Shown one piece after another: positions 1-7,767 of a DNA stretch of 34,472 bases; the stretch's first letter is position 1, and every line of letters begins with the position of its first letter. Under the pieces are notes generated by a model. That model did not search any database, had not been told where the DNA came from, and saw only the letters and a program-made list of their open reading frames with translations. Position numbers and translations under genes: made by a program. The DNA is from Candidatus Nanopelagicales bacterium (lineage in GTDB: Bacteria > Actinomycetota > Actinomycetes > S36-B12), in contig JAURME010000068.1 in NCBI GenBank assembly GCA_030830865.1, positions 1 to 34,472 on the forward strand, given 5' to 3'.

Positions 1-412
1 GCAGGAAGGTCGTGGCGCCGGTGACGTCGTCACCGCGCCAGATTGCATGCTGGACCGGCGCAGCGCCACGCCAGCGGGGCAGCAGGGAGAAGTGCAGGTT
101 GACCCAGCCGGCGGCAGGGATGGCGAGCGCATCGGCGGGAACGAGACCGCCGTAGGCCACGATCGGGGCGACATCCGGGGCGAGCCCGCGCAGTCGAGTC
201 AGCACATCGGCATCCCTCAGCGACGGTGGCCTCAGCACCTCACAGCCGTGCTGCTGTGCCAGGTCCGCCACCGGCGAAGGGCTCAGGGCGCGACCTCGGC
301 CCGCCTTGGCATCAGGGCGGGTGACCACGGCGACCACCTCATGGGAGGACTCCAGCAGCCGGGCCAAGGCCACGGCAGCGACGTCCGGCGTTCCGGCGAA
401 GACGCAGCGCAC
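1..412 (-). CDS. fmt: Methionyl-tRNA formyltransferase, N-terminal part (3' end off window)
   Basis: Transfers a formyl group from 10-formyl-THF to initiator Met-tRNA in the cytoplasm. About 137 of the usual roughly 310 residues are visible; the C-terminal half lies beyond the left edge. It is missing from the ORF track because it is open at the edge and starts with GTG. The translation begins [12 protein letters not shown], the family's N-terminal FxGTP motif, and later has [15 protein letters not shown], which carries the catalytic Asn and His of the formyltransferase fold and the SLLP loop. The GTG at 412 is the only start that precedes the first beta strand. It lies 3 bases after the def stop codon, so translation is probably coupled to def. 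The def-fmt order is the classic arrangement for formylation and deformylation of nascent proteins. Identification is firm; the incomplete end is due to the window only. Confidence 0.95.
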   Translation of the reverse strand, partial: MRCVFAGTPDVAAVALARLLESSHEVVAVVTRPDAKAGRGRALSPSPVADLAQQHGCEVLRPPSLRDADVLTRLRGLAPDVAPIVAYGGLVPADALAIPAAGWVNLHFSLLPRWRGAAPVQHAIWRGDDVTGATTFL

Positions 413-415
413 CGA

Positions 416-961
416 CTACATCCAGCGCGACGAGATGGAGTGCGGGCTGAGCCGCACGTCGGGCGCCTGCTCCCCGAACCACTCCGCCTGGCGGATCTGG
501 CGCATCGCCTCCTTGCGCATCTCCGGGTCGAGCCGGTCGATGAACAAGATGCCGTCCAGGTGGTCGGTCTCGTGCTGCACGGCCCGTGCGAGCAGGTCCG
601 ACCCCTCGATGACGACCGGCTCCCCATGCATGTTCATGCCCTTGGCGACGACCCGCTTCGCGCGGGGGGTGTCGAAGGCGAGATCAGGAAGGGACAGGCA
701 GCCCTCCTCACCGTCCATCATCTCGTCAGACAGGTCGAGGTCCGGGTTGACGAGGTGTCCGGGCTCATCGTCGACCCAGTAGGTGAACACGCGAAGGCTG
801 ACCCCGATCTGCGGCGCGGCGAGGCCGGCACCGGGCGCGTCCATCATGGTCTCGGTCAGGTCCTTCACGAGCTTGCGCAACTCCTTGTCGAAGGTCTCCA
901 CGGGAGCGGCGGGCGTGCGCAGGACAGGGTCACCGAAGAGTCGGATGGGCTGGATGGCCAT
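416..961 (-). CDS. def: Peptide deformylase
   Basis: Removes the N-formyl group from nascent polypeptides; a metal-dependent cytosolic hydrolase. The product is 181 aa, the usual size. All three family motifs are present: GAGLAAPQIG at 44-53, EGCLS at 86-90 with metal ligand Cys88, and QHETDHLDG at 129-137 giving His130 and His134 as ligands and Glu131 as catalytic base. The ORF track extends to 1021, but those 20 extra residues (MCTWIRG...) do not resemble the family, whose members start close to xIxPIRxxGDPVLR. I therefore use the ATG at 961. The gene lies 31 bases downstream of priA and 3 bases upstream of fmt, in one transcription direction. Identification is very secure. Confidence 0.96.
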   Translation of the reverse strand: MAIQPIRLFGDPVLRTPAAPVETFDKELRKLVKDLTETMMDAPGAGLAAPQIGVSLRVFTYWVDDEPGHLVNPDLDLSDEMMDGEEGCLSLPDLAFDTPRAKRVVAKGMNMHGEPVVIEGSDLLARAVQHETDHLDGILFIDRLDPEMRKEAMRQIRQAEWFGEQAPDVRLSPHSISSRWM

Positions 962-992
962 GTCGTCGAGTGTAGACAGGCGCAGGCGACCG

Positions 993-2969
993 CTACACCG
1001 ACCTCGGATCCATGTGCACATGGACGGGCCTGGAGCGTCCCTCCGCTGATCGCGTCATGGTGATGGCCGCGAGCTCCCGACTGAGGGCGCGGCCCTCGCG
1101 GCGATGGACGACGACGAGGCCGCGCTGACGGTCCGGGTCATGCTGGGAGGGGTCGGGGAGGGGTCCGAGCAGCCGGTGGGGTGTGCGCAGCCTCTGCGCC
1201 ACCGCACGGATGTCCTCCCCCGCACCGACCAGGGCCGCCATGCGCATGGCGGGCGGGAGGCCGGCGGACTCGCGCTCCCTGAGCTCCCGCGCGGCGAGCC
1301 ACGGAGCGTCCCACCGCACCAGCGCCTGGACCGGGGCGAGGGAGTTCTCCGCGGTGATCACGACCGGGGCCGACGGTGCGGCAAGGGCGGCCGCCGCGAA
1401 CCAGCGCCGGGCGGCGTCCTCCTCCGCGTCGAGGCTCGGCCGACCGAGCATCGATCGGGCATCCAGCAGCAGGACGGCCCGATAGCCCCCTTCGGCAACC
1501 GGCTCAGCCCCGGGAGTGGCGACCACGATGGCCGGGGTGTCAGGGACGGTGAGCAGGCGGTGCCCCCCGTGGCTGGCCAGGACGGGGACGTGCGGGAACG
1601 CCCGCCCGATCTCCTCGACCGTGCGCTCGGCTCCCACCGCCATCGCGCGCAGCCGTGCCCCGTGGCAGGCGGAGCAGCGCCAGTCGCCGCGGATCGCGCC
1701 GCACCACGAGCAGGCCGGGGTCGATGCCCGACCGCGCAGCATCAATGGGCCACCGCACGAGCAGCGGGCCGGAGCCCGGCAGTCCTGGCACGCCAGACCC
1801 GGGACGTACCCGCGGCGCGCGACCTGCACCAGCACCGGCCCGTCAGCTATCGCCGACCGAGCCGCCTCCCAGGCTGTGTGGGGCATTCGTGCCGCGGCCG
1901 CCGCCGGATCCCGCGCCTCATCCTGATCGGTGATGGCACGGACGCGGGGCGCACGGTCCCGGACCGTGTCACGCGAGGCCTCGACCGAGCGCGCCCACCC
2001 GGATTCGACCCACTGCTGCGTGACCACCGACCGTGCCGGCGCTCCCACGACGAGATGGCACCCGCTCAGGTGAGATCGCACTGCAGCGACATCGCGGGCG
2101 TTCCAATAGGGCGCCTGGGGATCGATCAGGGCCTCGTCGGAGTCGTCCCACACGATGATGAGGCGCAGGTCATGGGCCGGGGCGAAGACGCTGGCTCGCG
2201 TGCCGATGACGACACGCACGCCCCCGCGAAGGATCCGCAGGAACTCGCGGTACCGCCGCTCCGGACCCATGTCGGCGGTCAGCACCGCAGCGGCCTTGGC
2301 CTCGAAGGCATCCGACAGCCGGGCACGCACCCGGTCGACGTCGGCGGCGTCGGGGACCACCACGATCACGGTGCCGTCGACCTGCGATGTCACCGTCTGG
2401 ACCAGCGCCGCGACATCCCGGCTCCAGTCACCTGCGGGTGCTGCGGACCAGACCGCGCGGACGGGAGTCCCGGCCGGGGGTGTGGACAGTCGCCGGACCA
2501 GGGCTTCCCCGGCGGTGTAGTCGGTCCAGGCCTGATCGCCCGGTGATGGAGAGGACCACTCGGCCGGCGGAACGATCGTCTTCTCCGCTCGGGCATGACG
2601 CGGCGGCACGGCCGAGCGCAGGACGTCGCTGAACGTTCCGGCCCAGCGGTCGGCCACCGCCTGCACCAGTCGGAGGGTGTCATCGGTCAGGACCGGCTCA
2701 GGACCCATGACCCGCTCGATCGCACGCAGTCGACCCTCATGGCCGGAATCCGGGTCGAGGGCCACCACGATCGCGTTGACCAGTCGGCCCGAGAAGCGCA
2801 CCCGCACCCGGCTGCCGACGTCCAGCGACTCGACGAGCGAGGCCGGGACGGTGTAGTCGAAGGGACGGTCCAGATGCGGCACCTGGGAGTCGATGCGGAC
2901 CTGGACGACCCGGGTCCGTTCACCCGGCTCCTCAGCACGCCCGGGAACGTCGTCGGGGGCGCCGGTCAT
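993..2969 (-). CDS. priA: PriA-like replication restart protein lacking helicase motifs
   Basis: Homologue of the primosomal protein N' (PriA), which recognises stalled forks and reloads the replisome. The product is 658 aa from the ATG at 2969; the longer 860-aa ORF in the track is an out-of-frame extension over metK. Residues 1-110 are the 3' DNA-binding domain (VVQVRIDSQVPHLDRPFDYTVP). The zinc-binding module is intact, with eight Cys at about 394, 397, 403, 405, 420, 423, 432 and 435. The helicase core has decayed motifs: where Walker A should read like GVTGSGKT there is AAPAGDW (176-182), and the DEEH box is replaced by VWDDSDE (273-279). This matches the known actinobacterial PriA subgroup, thought to have no ATPase or helicase activity. 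It probably acts as a structural or DNA-binding restart factor. It sits 49 bases downstream of metK. Confidence 0.9.
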   Translation of the reverse strand: MTGAPDDVPGRAEEPGERTRVVQVRIDSQVPHLDRPFDYTVPASLVESLDVGSRVRVRFSGRLVNAIVVALDPDSGHEGRLRAIERVMGPEPVLTDDTLRLVQAVADRWAGTFSDVLRSAVPPRHARAEKTIVPPAEWSSPSPGDQAWTDYTAGEALVRRLSTPPAGTPVRAVWSAAPAGDWSRDVAALVQTVTSQVDGTVIVVVPDAADVDRVRARLSDAFEAKAAAVLTADMGPERRYREFLRILRGGVRVVIGTRASVFAPAHDLRLIIVWDDSDEALIDPQAPYWNARDVAAVRSHLSGCHLVVGAPARSVVTQQWVESGWARSVEASRDTVRDRAPRVRAITDQDEARDPAAAAARMPHTAWEAARSAIADGPVLVQVARRGYVPGLACQDCRAPARCSCGGPLMLRGRASTPACSWCGAIRGDWRCSACHGARLRAMAVGAERTVEEIGRAFPHVPVLASHGGHRLLTVPDTPAIVVATPGAEPVAEGGYRAVLLLDARSMLGRPSLDAEEDAARRWFAAAALAAPSAPVVITAENSLAPVQALVRWDAPWLAARELRERESAGLPPAMRMAALVGAGEDIRAVAQRLRTPHRLLGPLPDPSQHDPDRQRGLVVVHRREGRALSRELAAITMTRSAEGRSRPVHVHMDPRSV

Positions 2970-3018
2970 GAGGTGATCATGCCCGACGCCCCCGACACAG
3001 GAGCGGATGGTTTTCCGG

Positions 3019-4269
3019 TCAGCGACCGACTGCCGCCTTGAGCGCGTCGGCGCGGTCGGTGGCCTCCCACGTGAAGGTCGGGCCCACGGCCGTGCGCTTC
3101 GCAGGATCGTCGCTGTCCAGCAGGATGTTGCTGCCCTGCGGACGACCGAAGTGGCCGTAGGCCGCCGTCGTGCGGAAGATCGGCCGGAGCAGGTCGAGGT
3201 CCCGGATGATCGCCGCCGGGCGCAGGTCGAAGACCCGGAGCACCGCCTCCTGGATCTGCTCGTCCGGCACGACGCCGGTGCCGAAGGTCTCGACGAAGAC
3301 GCCCACGGGGTGGGCCTTGCCGATGGCGTAGGCCACCTGCACCTCACAGCGAGAGGCGAGCTCGGCTGCGACGACGTTCTTCGCCACCCAGCGCATCGCG
3401 TAGGCGGCGGACCGGTCGACCTTCGACGGGTCCTTGCCCGAGAAGGCACCACCGCCGTGGCGGGCCATGCCGCCGTACGTGTCGACGATGATCTTTCGCC
3501 CGGTGAGGCCGGCATCGCCCATCGGGCCGCCGATCTCGAAGCGACCGGTGGGGTTGACCAGAAGTCGGTAGTCACGTGAGTCGAGATCGATCAGGTCGAG
3601 GACGGGGTCGACGACGTGGCGCTTCACGTCCGGCGTGAGCATGGTGTCGAGATCGACGTCCTTGGCATGCTGTGACGAGACGACGACCGTGTCGATCTTG
3701 ACCGGCCGGTCGTTCTCGTCGTACGCGATCGTGACCTGGGTCTTGCCGTCCGGACGAAGGTAGGGAACCCTGCCGTCCTTGCGTACCTCGGTGAGGCGCT
3801 CCGCGAGGCGCTGGGCGATGTGGATCGGCAGCGGCATGAGCTCGGGGGTGTCGTCGCACGCGTAGCCGAACATGAGCCCCTGGTCGCCGGCACCCTGCCG
3901 GTCCAGCGGATCCGAACTGCCCTCGGCGCGCTCCTCGTAGGCATCGTCGACACCCTGGGCGATATCCGGCGACTGCTTGCCGATCGAGACGGAGATGCCG
4001 CAGGACTCGCCGTCGAAGCCCTTGACGGACGAGTCGTAGCCGATGCCGAGAACCGTCTGGCGGACGAGATCCATCACGTCGGCGAAGCCGTTGGTGGTCA
4101 CCTCACCGGCGACGTGGACCTGACCGGTGGTGAGCATCGTCTCGACCGCGACGCGACTCGTCGGGTCCTGCCTGAGCAGGTCGTCGAGGATGGCGTCGCT
4201 GATCTGGTCGGCCATCTTGTCCGGGTGACCCTCGGTGACCGATTCGGAGGTAAACAGGCGATGTGACAC
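3019..4269 (-). CDS. metK: S-adenosylmethionine synthetase
   Basis: Makes S-adenosylmethionine from methionine and ATP with release of phosphate and pyrophosphate; a cytosolic tetramer. The product is 416 aa, slightly longer than the usual 385-405. The N terminus reads [13 protein letters not shown] with the catalytic His in GHPDK (14-18). [10 protein letters not shown] and the phosphate-binding loop [19 protein letters not shown] are also present, so the active site looks complete. The start is a GTG at 4269, preceded 5 bases upstream by a purine-rich Shine-Dalgarno sequence (GGAAGAGGAA). A SAM-IV riboswitch occupies the leader, so expression should fall when SAM is plentiful. A -10-like hexamer just upstream of the aptamer suggests metK has its own transcript, although it also follows coaBC in the same direction. 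Confidence 0.97.
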   Translation of the reverse strand: MSHRLFTSESVTEGHPDKMADQISDAILDDLLRQDPTSRVAVETMLTTGQVHVAGEVTTNGFADVMDLVRQTVLGIGYDSSVKGFDGESCGISVSIGKQSPDIAQGVDDAYEERAEGSSDPLDRQGAGDQGLMFGYACDDTPELMPLPIHIAQRLAERLTEVRKDGRVPYLRPDGKTQVTIAYDENDRPVKIDTVVVSSQHAKDVDLDTMLTPDVKRHVVDPVLDLIDLDSRDYRLLVNPTGRFEIGGPMGDAGLTGRKIIVDTYGGMARHGGGAFSGKDPSKVDRSAAYAMRWVAKNVVAAELASRCEVQVAYAIGKAHPVGVFVETFGTGVVPDEQIQEAVLRVFDLRPAAIIRDLDLLRPIFRTTAAYGHFGRPQGSNILLDSDDPAKRTAVGPTFTWEATDRADALKAAVGR

Positions 4270-4299
4270 GAACGATTCCTCTTCCTAGCTGACGTCGAA

Positions 4300-4422
4300 C
4301 GCAGCCCCACGGGTGGATCCGCGCTTGCCCCTGGTGGGGCCTGGTCTGCTCCCGGAGCACCCCACCGCGTCTGGAGGGTTGCCGACCAGCGAGCCGGGAC
4401 TTGTCGCTGGTACTCGTGACCG
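4300..4422 (-). promoter_or_regulatory. SAM-IV riboswitch in the metK leader
   Basis: Read on the minus strand, the leader contains GGTCACGAGTACCAGCG, then GGTCGGCAACCCTCC, GGTGGGGTGCTCCGGG and GACCAGGCC, in the order of the SAM-I/SAM-IV core. P1 is GGTC pairing with GACC. P2 is CCAGCG pairing with CGCTGG. P3 is formed by CCCTCC with GGTGGGG, and the conserved GGCAACC joins them. Downstream there is a hairpin GCCCC/GGGGC and then GCAAGCGCGGATCCACCC, as in the 3' pseudoknotted part of SAM-IV. SAM-IV is known mainly from Actinomycetales upstream of sulfur-metabolism genes. No U-tract terminator is visible before metK, so control of translation initiation is more likely than intrinsic termination. 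The mechanism is inference; the class call rests on sequence and pairing. Confidence 0.85.
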
Positions 4423-4428
4423 CGGTGA

Positions 4429-4434
4429 AGTCTA
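4429..4434 (-). promoter_or_regulatory. Probable -10 element for the metK riboswitch transcript
   Basis: The minus strand reads TAGACT here, a good actinobacterial TANNNT -10 hexamer. Seven bases downstream is the first base of the SAM-IV P1 helix, so a transcript starting there would begin exactly at the aptamer. No convincing -35 box is visible at 17-18 bases. Confidence 0.5.
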
Positions 4435-4486
4435 GCCCAGAGGGCGACGGGTGGCGTGCAGGCGGCGCCCATGGACCGCTCGCGGA

Positions 4487-5689
4487 TCAGGCACGGAAGG
4501 CGAGGACGGCATCCCAGACCGCATCGGCGATCTCGGCCTTGCCGGCCCTCGGGACCTCCCGCACATCGCCGGCCGAATCGAGGATCAGCACCTCGTTGGT
4601 GGGCTGGCCGAACACGGCGTCGTCGCCCACGTCGTTGGCCACGAGCAGGTCACACCCCTTGCGAGCCAGCTTGGCCATGGCCAGGTCGCGCAGGCGCTCC
4701 GGGCTCCCGGCCGTCTCCGCGGCGAATCCGACGATGGTCGGAGCGACTCCGACGCGCTGCCGCACGAGGTCCGCGAGCACGTCGACCGTCTGCTCCAAGC
4801 GGAGGTCGACCCCTGCGTCGCCCTCCTTCTTGACCTTGCCCCCCTCGGCCTCCGGGCGGAAGTCCGCCACCGCAGCCGCCATGACGACGATGTCGCTGCT
4901 CGCGGCCTGCTCGGTCATCGCGGCGTGCAGATCGGCCGCGGACTCGGCCCTGATGACGGCGACCCCGGCCGGTGGTGGGACGTCCATGGCCGCGGCCACG
5001 AGGGTCACCTCCGCCCCGCGGGACAGGGCCGTGCGGGCCAGCTCGACCCCCTGGATTCCGCTGCTGCGGTTGCCGAGGAAGCGCACCGGATCCCATGCCT
5101 CGCGTGTGCCTCCGGCGCTGACCGTGATCCGGAGGCCGCGGAGGTCGGCATTCGCCGGGCGCCGCAGGAGGTCGAGCGCGGCGGCGACGATCGCCGACGG
5201 GTCCGGCAGGCGCCCCGGGCCGGAATCGGCTCCCGTGAGTCGCCCGATGGCCGGGTCCAGGATGCGGATCCCCCGCTCGCGCAGGAGTGCGACATTGCGC
5301 TGTGTGGCCGGGTGGAGCCACATCTCGGTATGCATCGCCGGAGCCAGCAGCACCGGGCCGTGCGCGGTGAGGAGCGTGTTGGTCAGGAGGTCATCGGCCA
5401 TGCCCTGCGCCGCTCGGGCCATGAGATCCGCCGTGGCCGGAGCGACGAGGACGAGGTCGGCCTCCTGCCCGAGCCGGACGTGCGGGACCTCCTCGGCCCG
5501 CGTCCACACATCGCTGGCGACCGGCCGACCCGAAAGCGCTTCCCAGGTGGTGGCGCCGACGAAGTTCAGGGATGCGGCTGTCGGGACGACGGTGACATCG
5601 AGGCCGTGCTCGCGCAGACCTCTCAACACCTCGCACGCCTTGTAGGCGGCGATCCCGCCGGCGACGCCCAGGACGACCCGACGGGCCAT
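4487..5689 (-). CDS. coaBC: Bifunctional phosphopantothenoylcysteine decarboxylase / phosphopantothenate-cysteine ligase
   Basis: Carries out two successive coenzyme A steps: coupling of cysteine to 4'-phosphopantothenate (CoaB) and decarboxylation to 4'-phosphopantetheine (CoaC, FMN-dependent). The product is 400 aa, the normal fused length. The CoaC half (about 1-180) starts VVLGVAGGIAAYK, has the active-site His in VPHVRL (His70) and the PAMHTEMW motif (117-124). The substrate-clamp loop reads GADSGPGRLPDP, so the Cys found in the E. coli loop ACGDIGPGRM is Gly here; I believe this is common in actinobacterial CoaBC. The CoaB half (about 185-400) has SAGGTRE, GNRSSGIQG, AAAVADFRP and KVKK. 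It begins 3 bases after the rpoZ stop, so the two are probably cotranscribed. Confidence 0.96.
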   Translation of the reverse strand: MARRVVLGVAGGIAAYKACEVLRGLREHGLDVTVVPTAASLNFVGATTWEALSGRPVASDVWTRAEEVPHVRLGQEADLVLVAPATADLMARAAQGMADDLLTNTLLTAHGPVLLAPAMHTEMWLHPATQRNVALLRERGIRILDPAIGRLTGADSGPGRLPDPSAIVAAALDLLRRPANADLRGLRITVSAGGTREAWDPVRFLGNRSSGIQGVELARTALSRGAEVTLVAAAMDVPPPAGVAVIRAESAADLHAAMTEQAASSDIVVMAAAVADFRPEAEGGKVKKEGDAGVDLRLEQTVDVLADLVRQRVGVAPTIVGFAAETAGSPERLRDLAMAKLARKGCDLLVANDVGDDAVFGQPTNEVLILDSAGDVREVPRAGKAEIADAVWDAVLAFRA

Positions 5690-5692
5690 GGG

Positions 5693-6049
5693 TCAGGCCT
5701 CGGGCTGATCCGAGAAGCCCGCGCCGCTGGAGAAGGAGGCCTCGCTGGACATGACAGCGGCCTCGGCCGCCGCGATGCCCGCGGCCTCCTCAGCGCTGAT
5801 CGGCTCACTGGAGAGGAGGCCGGCGTCGATCTCGCGCAACGCGATGGACAGCGGCTTCTCCTGCACGTGGGTCTCGACGAGCGGGCCGACGTACTCCAGC
5901 AGACCCTCGCCCAGCTGGGAGTAGTAGGCGTTGATCTGGCGGGCGCGCTTGGAGGCGTAGATCACGAGCGAGTACTTGGAGTCGGTCTTCTCCAGCAGCT
6001 CATCGATCGAGGGATGGGTGATGCCCTCGGGGGTGGTCGCACTGCTCAC
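5693..6049 (-). CDS. rpoZ: RNA polymerase omega subunit
   Basis: Small RNA polymerase subunit that helps fold and hold beta-prime. The product is 118 aa. The conserved core is [35 protein letters not shown] (about 12-46), followed by the actinobacterial block [23 protein letters not shown]. The C-terminal tail after about residue 85 is rich in Ala, Ser and Glu and looks disordered; it is longer than in many omegas. The start is a GTG at 6049 with a GAGG about 9 bases upstream. The gmk-rpoZ-coaBC order is widespread in actinobacteria. Confidence 0.95.
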   Translation of the reverse strand: MSSATTPEGITHPSIDELLEKTDSKYSLVIYASKRARQINAYYSQLGEGLLEYVGPLVETHVQEKPLSIALREIDAGLLSSEPISAEEAAGIAAAEAAVMSSEASFSSGAGFSDQPEA

Positions 6050-6087
6050 GTCACGGCCTCATTCAGTCGGTCACACAGGTGGGAGCG

Positions 6088-6103
6088 GTCCCGCCCTCGG
6101 GAC
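6088..6103 (-). other. Small GC-rich hairpin between gmk and rpoZ
   Basis: The 67-base gap between gmk and rpoZ contains GTCCC-6-GGGAC, a perfect 5-bp inverted repeat. There is no U tract, so it may be a weak attenuator, an mRNA processing site or chance in GC-rich DNA. A TATCTG-like hexamer just upstream on the minus strand could be a -10 for rpoZ, but this is weak. Confidence 0.25.
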
Positions 6104-6116
6104 ACAGATATGGGTC

Positions 6117-6692
6117 TCAGGGCCGGGCGCTCGTCGGATCAGCCACTAATCGTAGCAAGGCCTGGGCACACTCCTTGACGTCGGCGTTGACGAGGACCAC
6201 ATCGAACTCGTCGGCAGCGGCGAGTTCCTCGCGGGCGGCGGTGAGCCGACGCTGGACCGCGGCGTCGTCCTCGGTGCCTCGCCCGGTGAGTCGGGCCTCG
6301 AGAACCTCCCAGGACGGGGGCGCGAGGAACACCAGCAGGGCCCCCGGCACGCGCTCGCGCACCTGGCGAGCGCCCTGAACCTCGATCTCCAGCAGCACTG
6401 GCGTCCCTGCAGCACGCCGTTCGTCGACCGGGCCGCGCGGGGTGCCGTAGCGGTTGCCCGCGAAGGCGGCCCACTCCAGCAGCCCCTCGGTGGCGACGAG
6501 CTCGTCGAATCCCTCGTCGGACACGAAGAAGTACTCCCGACCGTCCTGTTCTCCGGTCCGTGGCGGACGGGTCGTGGCGCTCACGGAGAGCCAGATCCCG
6601 GGATCCCGCGAGAGCGCCTCGGACACAACGGTGCTCTTGCCGACTCCCGACGGACCCGACACCACGACCAGAGGAGCGGCTGAGACCGTCAT
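6117..6692 (-). CDS. gmk: Guanylate kinase
   Basis: Phosphorylates GMP to GDP with ATP in the cytosol. The product is 191 aa from the ATG at 6692, typical for the family. It has the P-loop GPSGVGKST (13-21), [23 protein letters not shown] containing the GMP-binding Arg, Ser and Tyr residues, and the [11 protein letters not shown] segment of the core sheet. The ORF track runs to 6860, but that extension reads through mihF in another frame. The chosen ATG overlaps the mihF stop by 4 bases (ATGA), as expected for translational coupling. Confidence 0.96.
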   Translation of the reverse strand: MTVSAAPLVVVSGPSGVGKSTVVSEALSRDPGIWLSVSATTRPPRTGEQDGREYFFVSDEGFDELVATEGLLEWAAFAGNRYGTPRGPVDERRAAGTPVLLEIEVQGARQVRERVPGALLVFLAPPSWEVLEARLTGRGTEDDAAVQRRLTAAREELAAADEFDVVLVNADVKECAQALLRLVADPTSARP

Positions 6693-7015
6693 GGCCGCGC
6701 CCGTCCCAGTTGGGTGAGGAGGGCCGTGCGCTGACGATCGCCCAGCCCCCGGATCCTGCGGCTCGAGGCGATGCCGAGGTCCTCCATCAGCCGTTCGGCC
6801 CGGATCGGGCCCACACCGGGCAGCGCCTCGAGCAGCCACGACACCCGCAGGGTGGCCCACAGCGGATTGTCGGTCGCACCCTCGATCACCTCGACGCCCG
6901 TGATGCGCCGCTCCTTGATGTCCTGACGCAGGCGTGCCTTGGCCTGTCGGGTGGCCAGCGCCTTGGCGAGCGCCTCCGCCCGCTGCTCCGGGGTCCGCAC
7001 CGGGATGGCGCTCAT
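6689..7015 (-). CDS. mihF: Actinobacterial integration host factor (mIHF)
   Basis: Nucleoid-associated DNA-binding protein of the mycobacterial/streptomycete mIHF family, unrelated in sequence to E. coli IHF. The product is 108 aa. The N-terminal helix is [20 protein letters not shown]. The conserved DNA-binding core is [24 protein letters not shown], followed by [16 protein letters not shown], a helix-two-turn-helix with the typical LPGVG hairpin. The location between pyrF and gmk is the conserved actinobacterial position. It overlaps both neighbours by 4 bases, so its level is tied to nucleotide-synthesis transcripts. The start is the ATG at 7015. Confidence 0.95.
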   Translation of the reverse strand: MSAIPVRTPEQRAEALAKALATRQAKARLRQDIKERRITGVEVIEGATDNPLWATLRVSWLLEALPGVGPIRAERLMEDLGIASSRRIRGLGDRQRTALLTQLGRARP

Positions 7016-7767
7016 GAGGCGTCGGCGAGTGAACGGGCGATCGCCTGCGCCGCGGCTCGCGGGTCCTCGGCTCCCGTGATGGGTCGACCGATCACCAGAA
7101 GGTCAGCACCGTCGGCGATGGCCTGCTCGGGCGTGGCCACCCGCCGCTGGTCGTCCAGGGACGCCCCCGCCGGTCGGACCCCCGGGGTGATGAGGGTGAC
7201 GTCCGCAGGGACGACGGCCCGGATCGCGGCGACCTCCTGGGGCGAGCACACGATCGCCCGGGCTCCAGCCGCGACGGCGAGCATCGCCAGCCGGACCGCG
7301 GCATCGCGCGGGGGCCCGGCCATGCCGATGGCCTCGAGGTCCGAGGAGTCCATCGAGGTCAGGATCGTGACCGCGGTGATTCGGGTGTCCGGCAGCGCCT
7401 CGGCAGCACTCGCGATCATCGCCGCACCTCCCGCGGCATGCACCGTGAGAAAGGACGGCGCGAGAGGAGCCACCGCCCGGGCTGCTCCGCCGACGGTGGC
7501 GGGGATGTCGTGGAGCTTCAGATCGAGGAACAGGTCGATGTCCGACTGCCCGGCGTCGGCCGCGGCCTGACGCGCCGCGTGCACCGCGGCTGCCCCGTCT
7601 CGGCAGAAGACCTCGAGGCCGACCTTCACCGTCGAGACGATGGGGGCGACTGCAGCCGACCACTCGGCCAGGACGTCGAGCGACGGGGCGTCCATCGCGA
7701 CGGCGATGGGTGCACGGGCCCCGGACTCCGGGCTCTGTCCACTACTCGGAGATGAAGTCGAGCTCAT
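7012..7767 (-). CDS. pyrF: Orotidine 5'-phosphate decarboxylase
   Basis: Converts OMP to UMP, the last step of de novo UMP synthesis. The product is 251 aa. The catalytic LDLKLHDIP motif lies at 81-89 with Lys84, and the phosphate loop ITPGVRPAG and the closing VIGRPIT segment are present. The ATG at 7767 is the only start codon that keeps the first beta strand (IAVAMDAPS), because no GTG or ATG lies between it and that strand in frame. This makes a 26-base overlap with the 3' end of pyrD, longer than the 1-4 bases elsewhere in the operon. The ORF track's longer version (to 7926) is antiparallel noise over pyrD. Confidence 0.95.
   Translation of the reverse strand: MSSTSSPSSGQSPESGARAPIAVAMDAPSLDVLAEWSAAVAPIVSTVKVGLEVFCRDGAAAVHAARQAAADAGQSDIDLFLDLKLHDIPATVGGAARAVAPLAPSFLTVHAAGGAAMIASAAEALPDTRITAVTILTSMDSSDLEAIGMAGPPRDAAVRLAMLAVAAGARAIVCSPQEVAAIRAVVPADVTLITPGVRPAGASLDDQRRVATPEQAIADGADLLVIGRPITGAEDPRAAAQAIARSLADAS

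Noticed and set aside
2970-3575. N-terminal extension making an 860-aa PriA ORF
   Set aside because: The extra residues are an alternate frame of metK (Arg/Ser/Ala-rich); PriA homology begins just after the ATG at 2969.
4451-6178. 575-aa plus-strand ORF opposite coaBC and rpoZ
   Set aside because: Shadow of two well-identified genes, with no family features.
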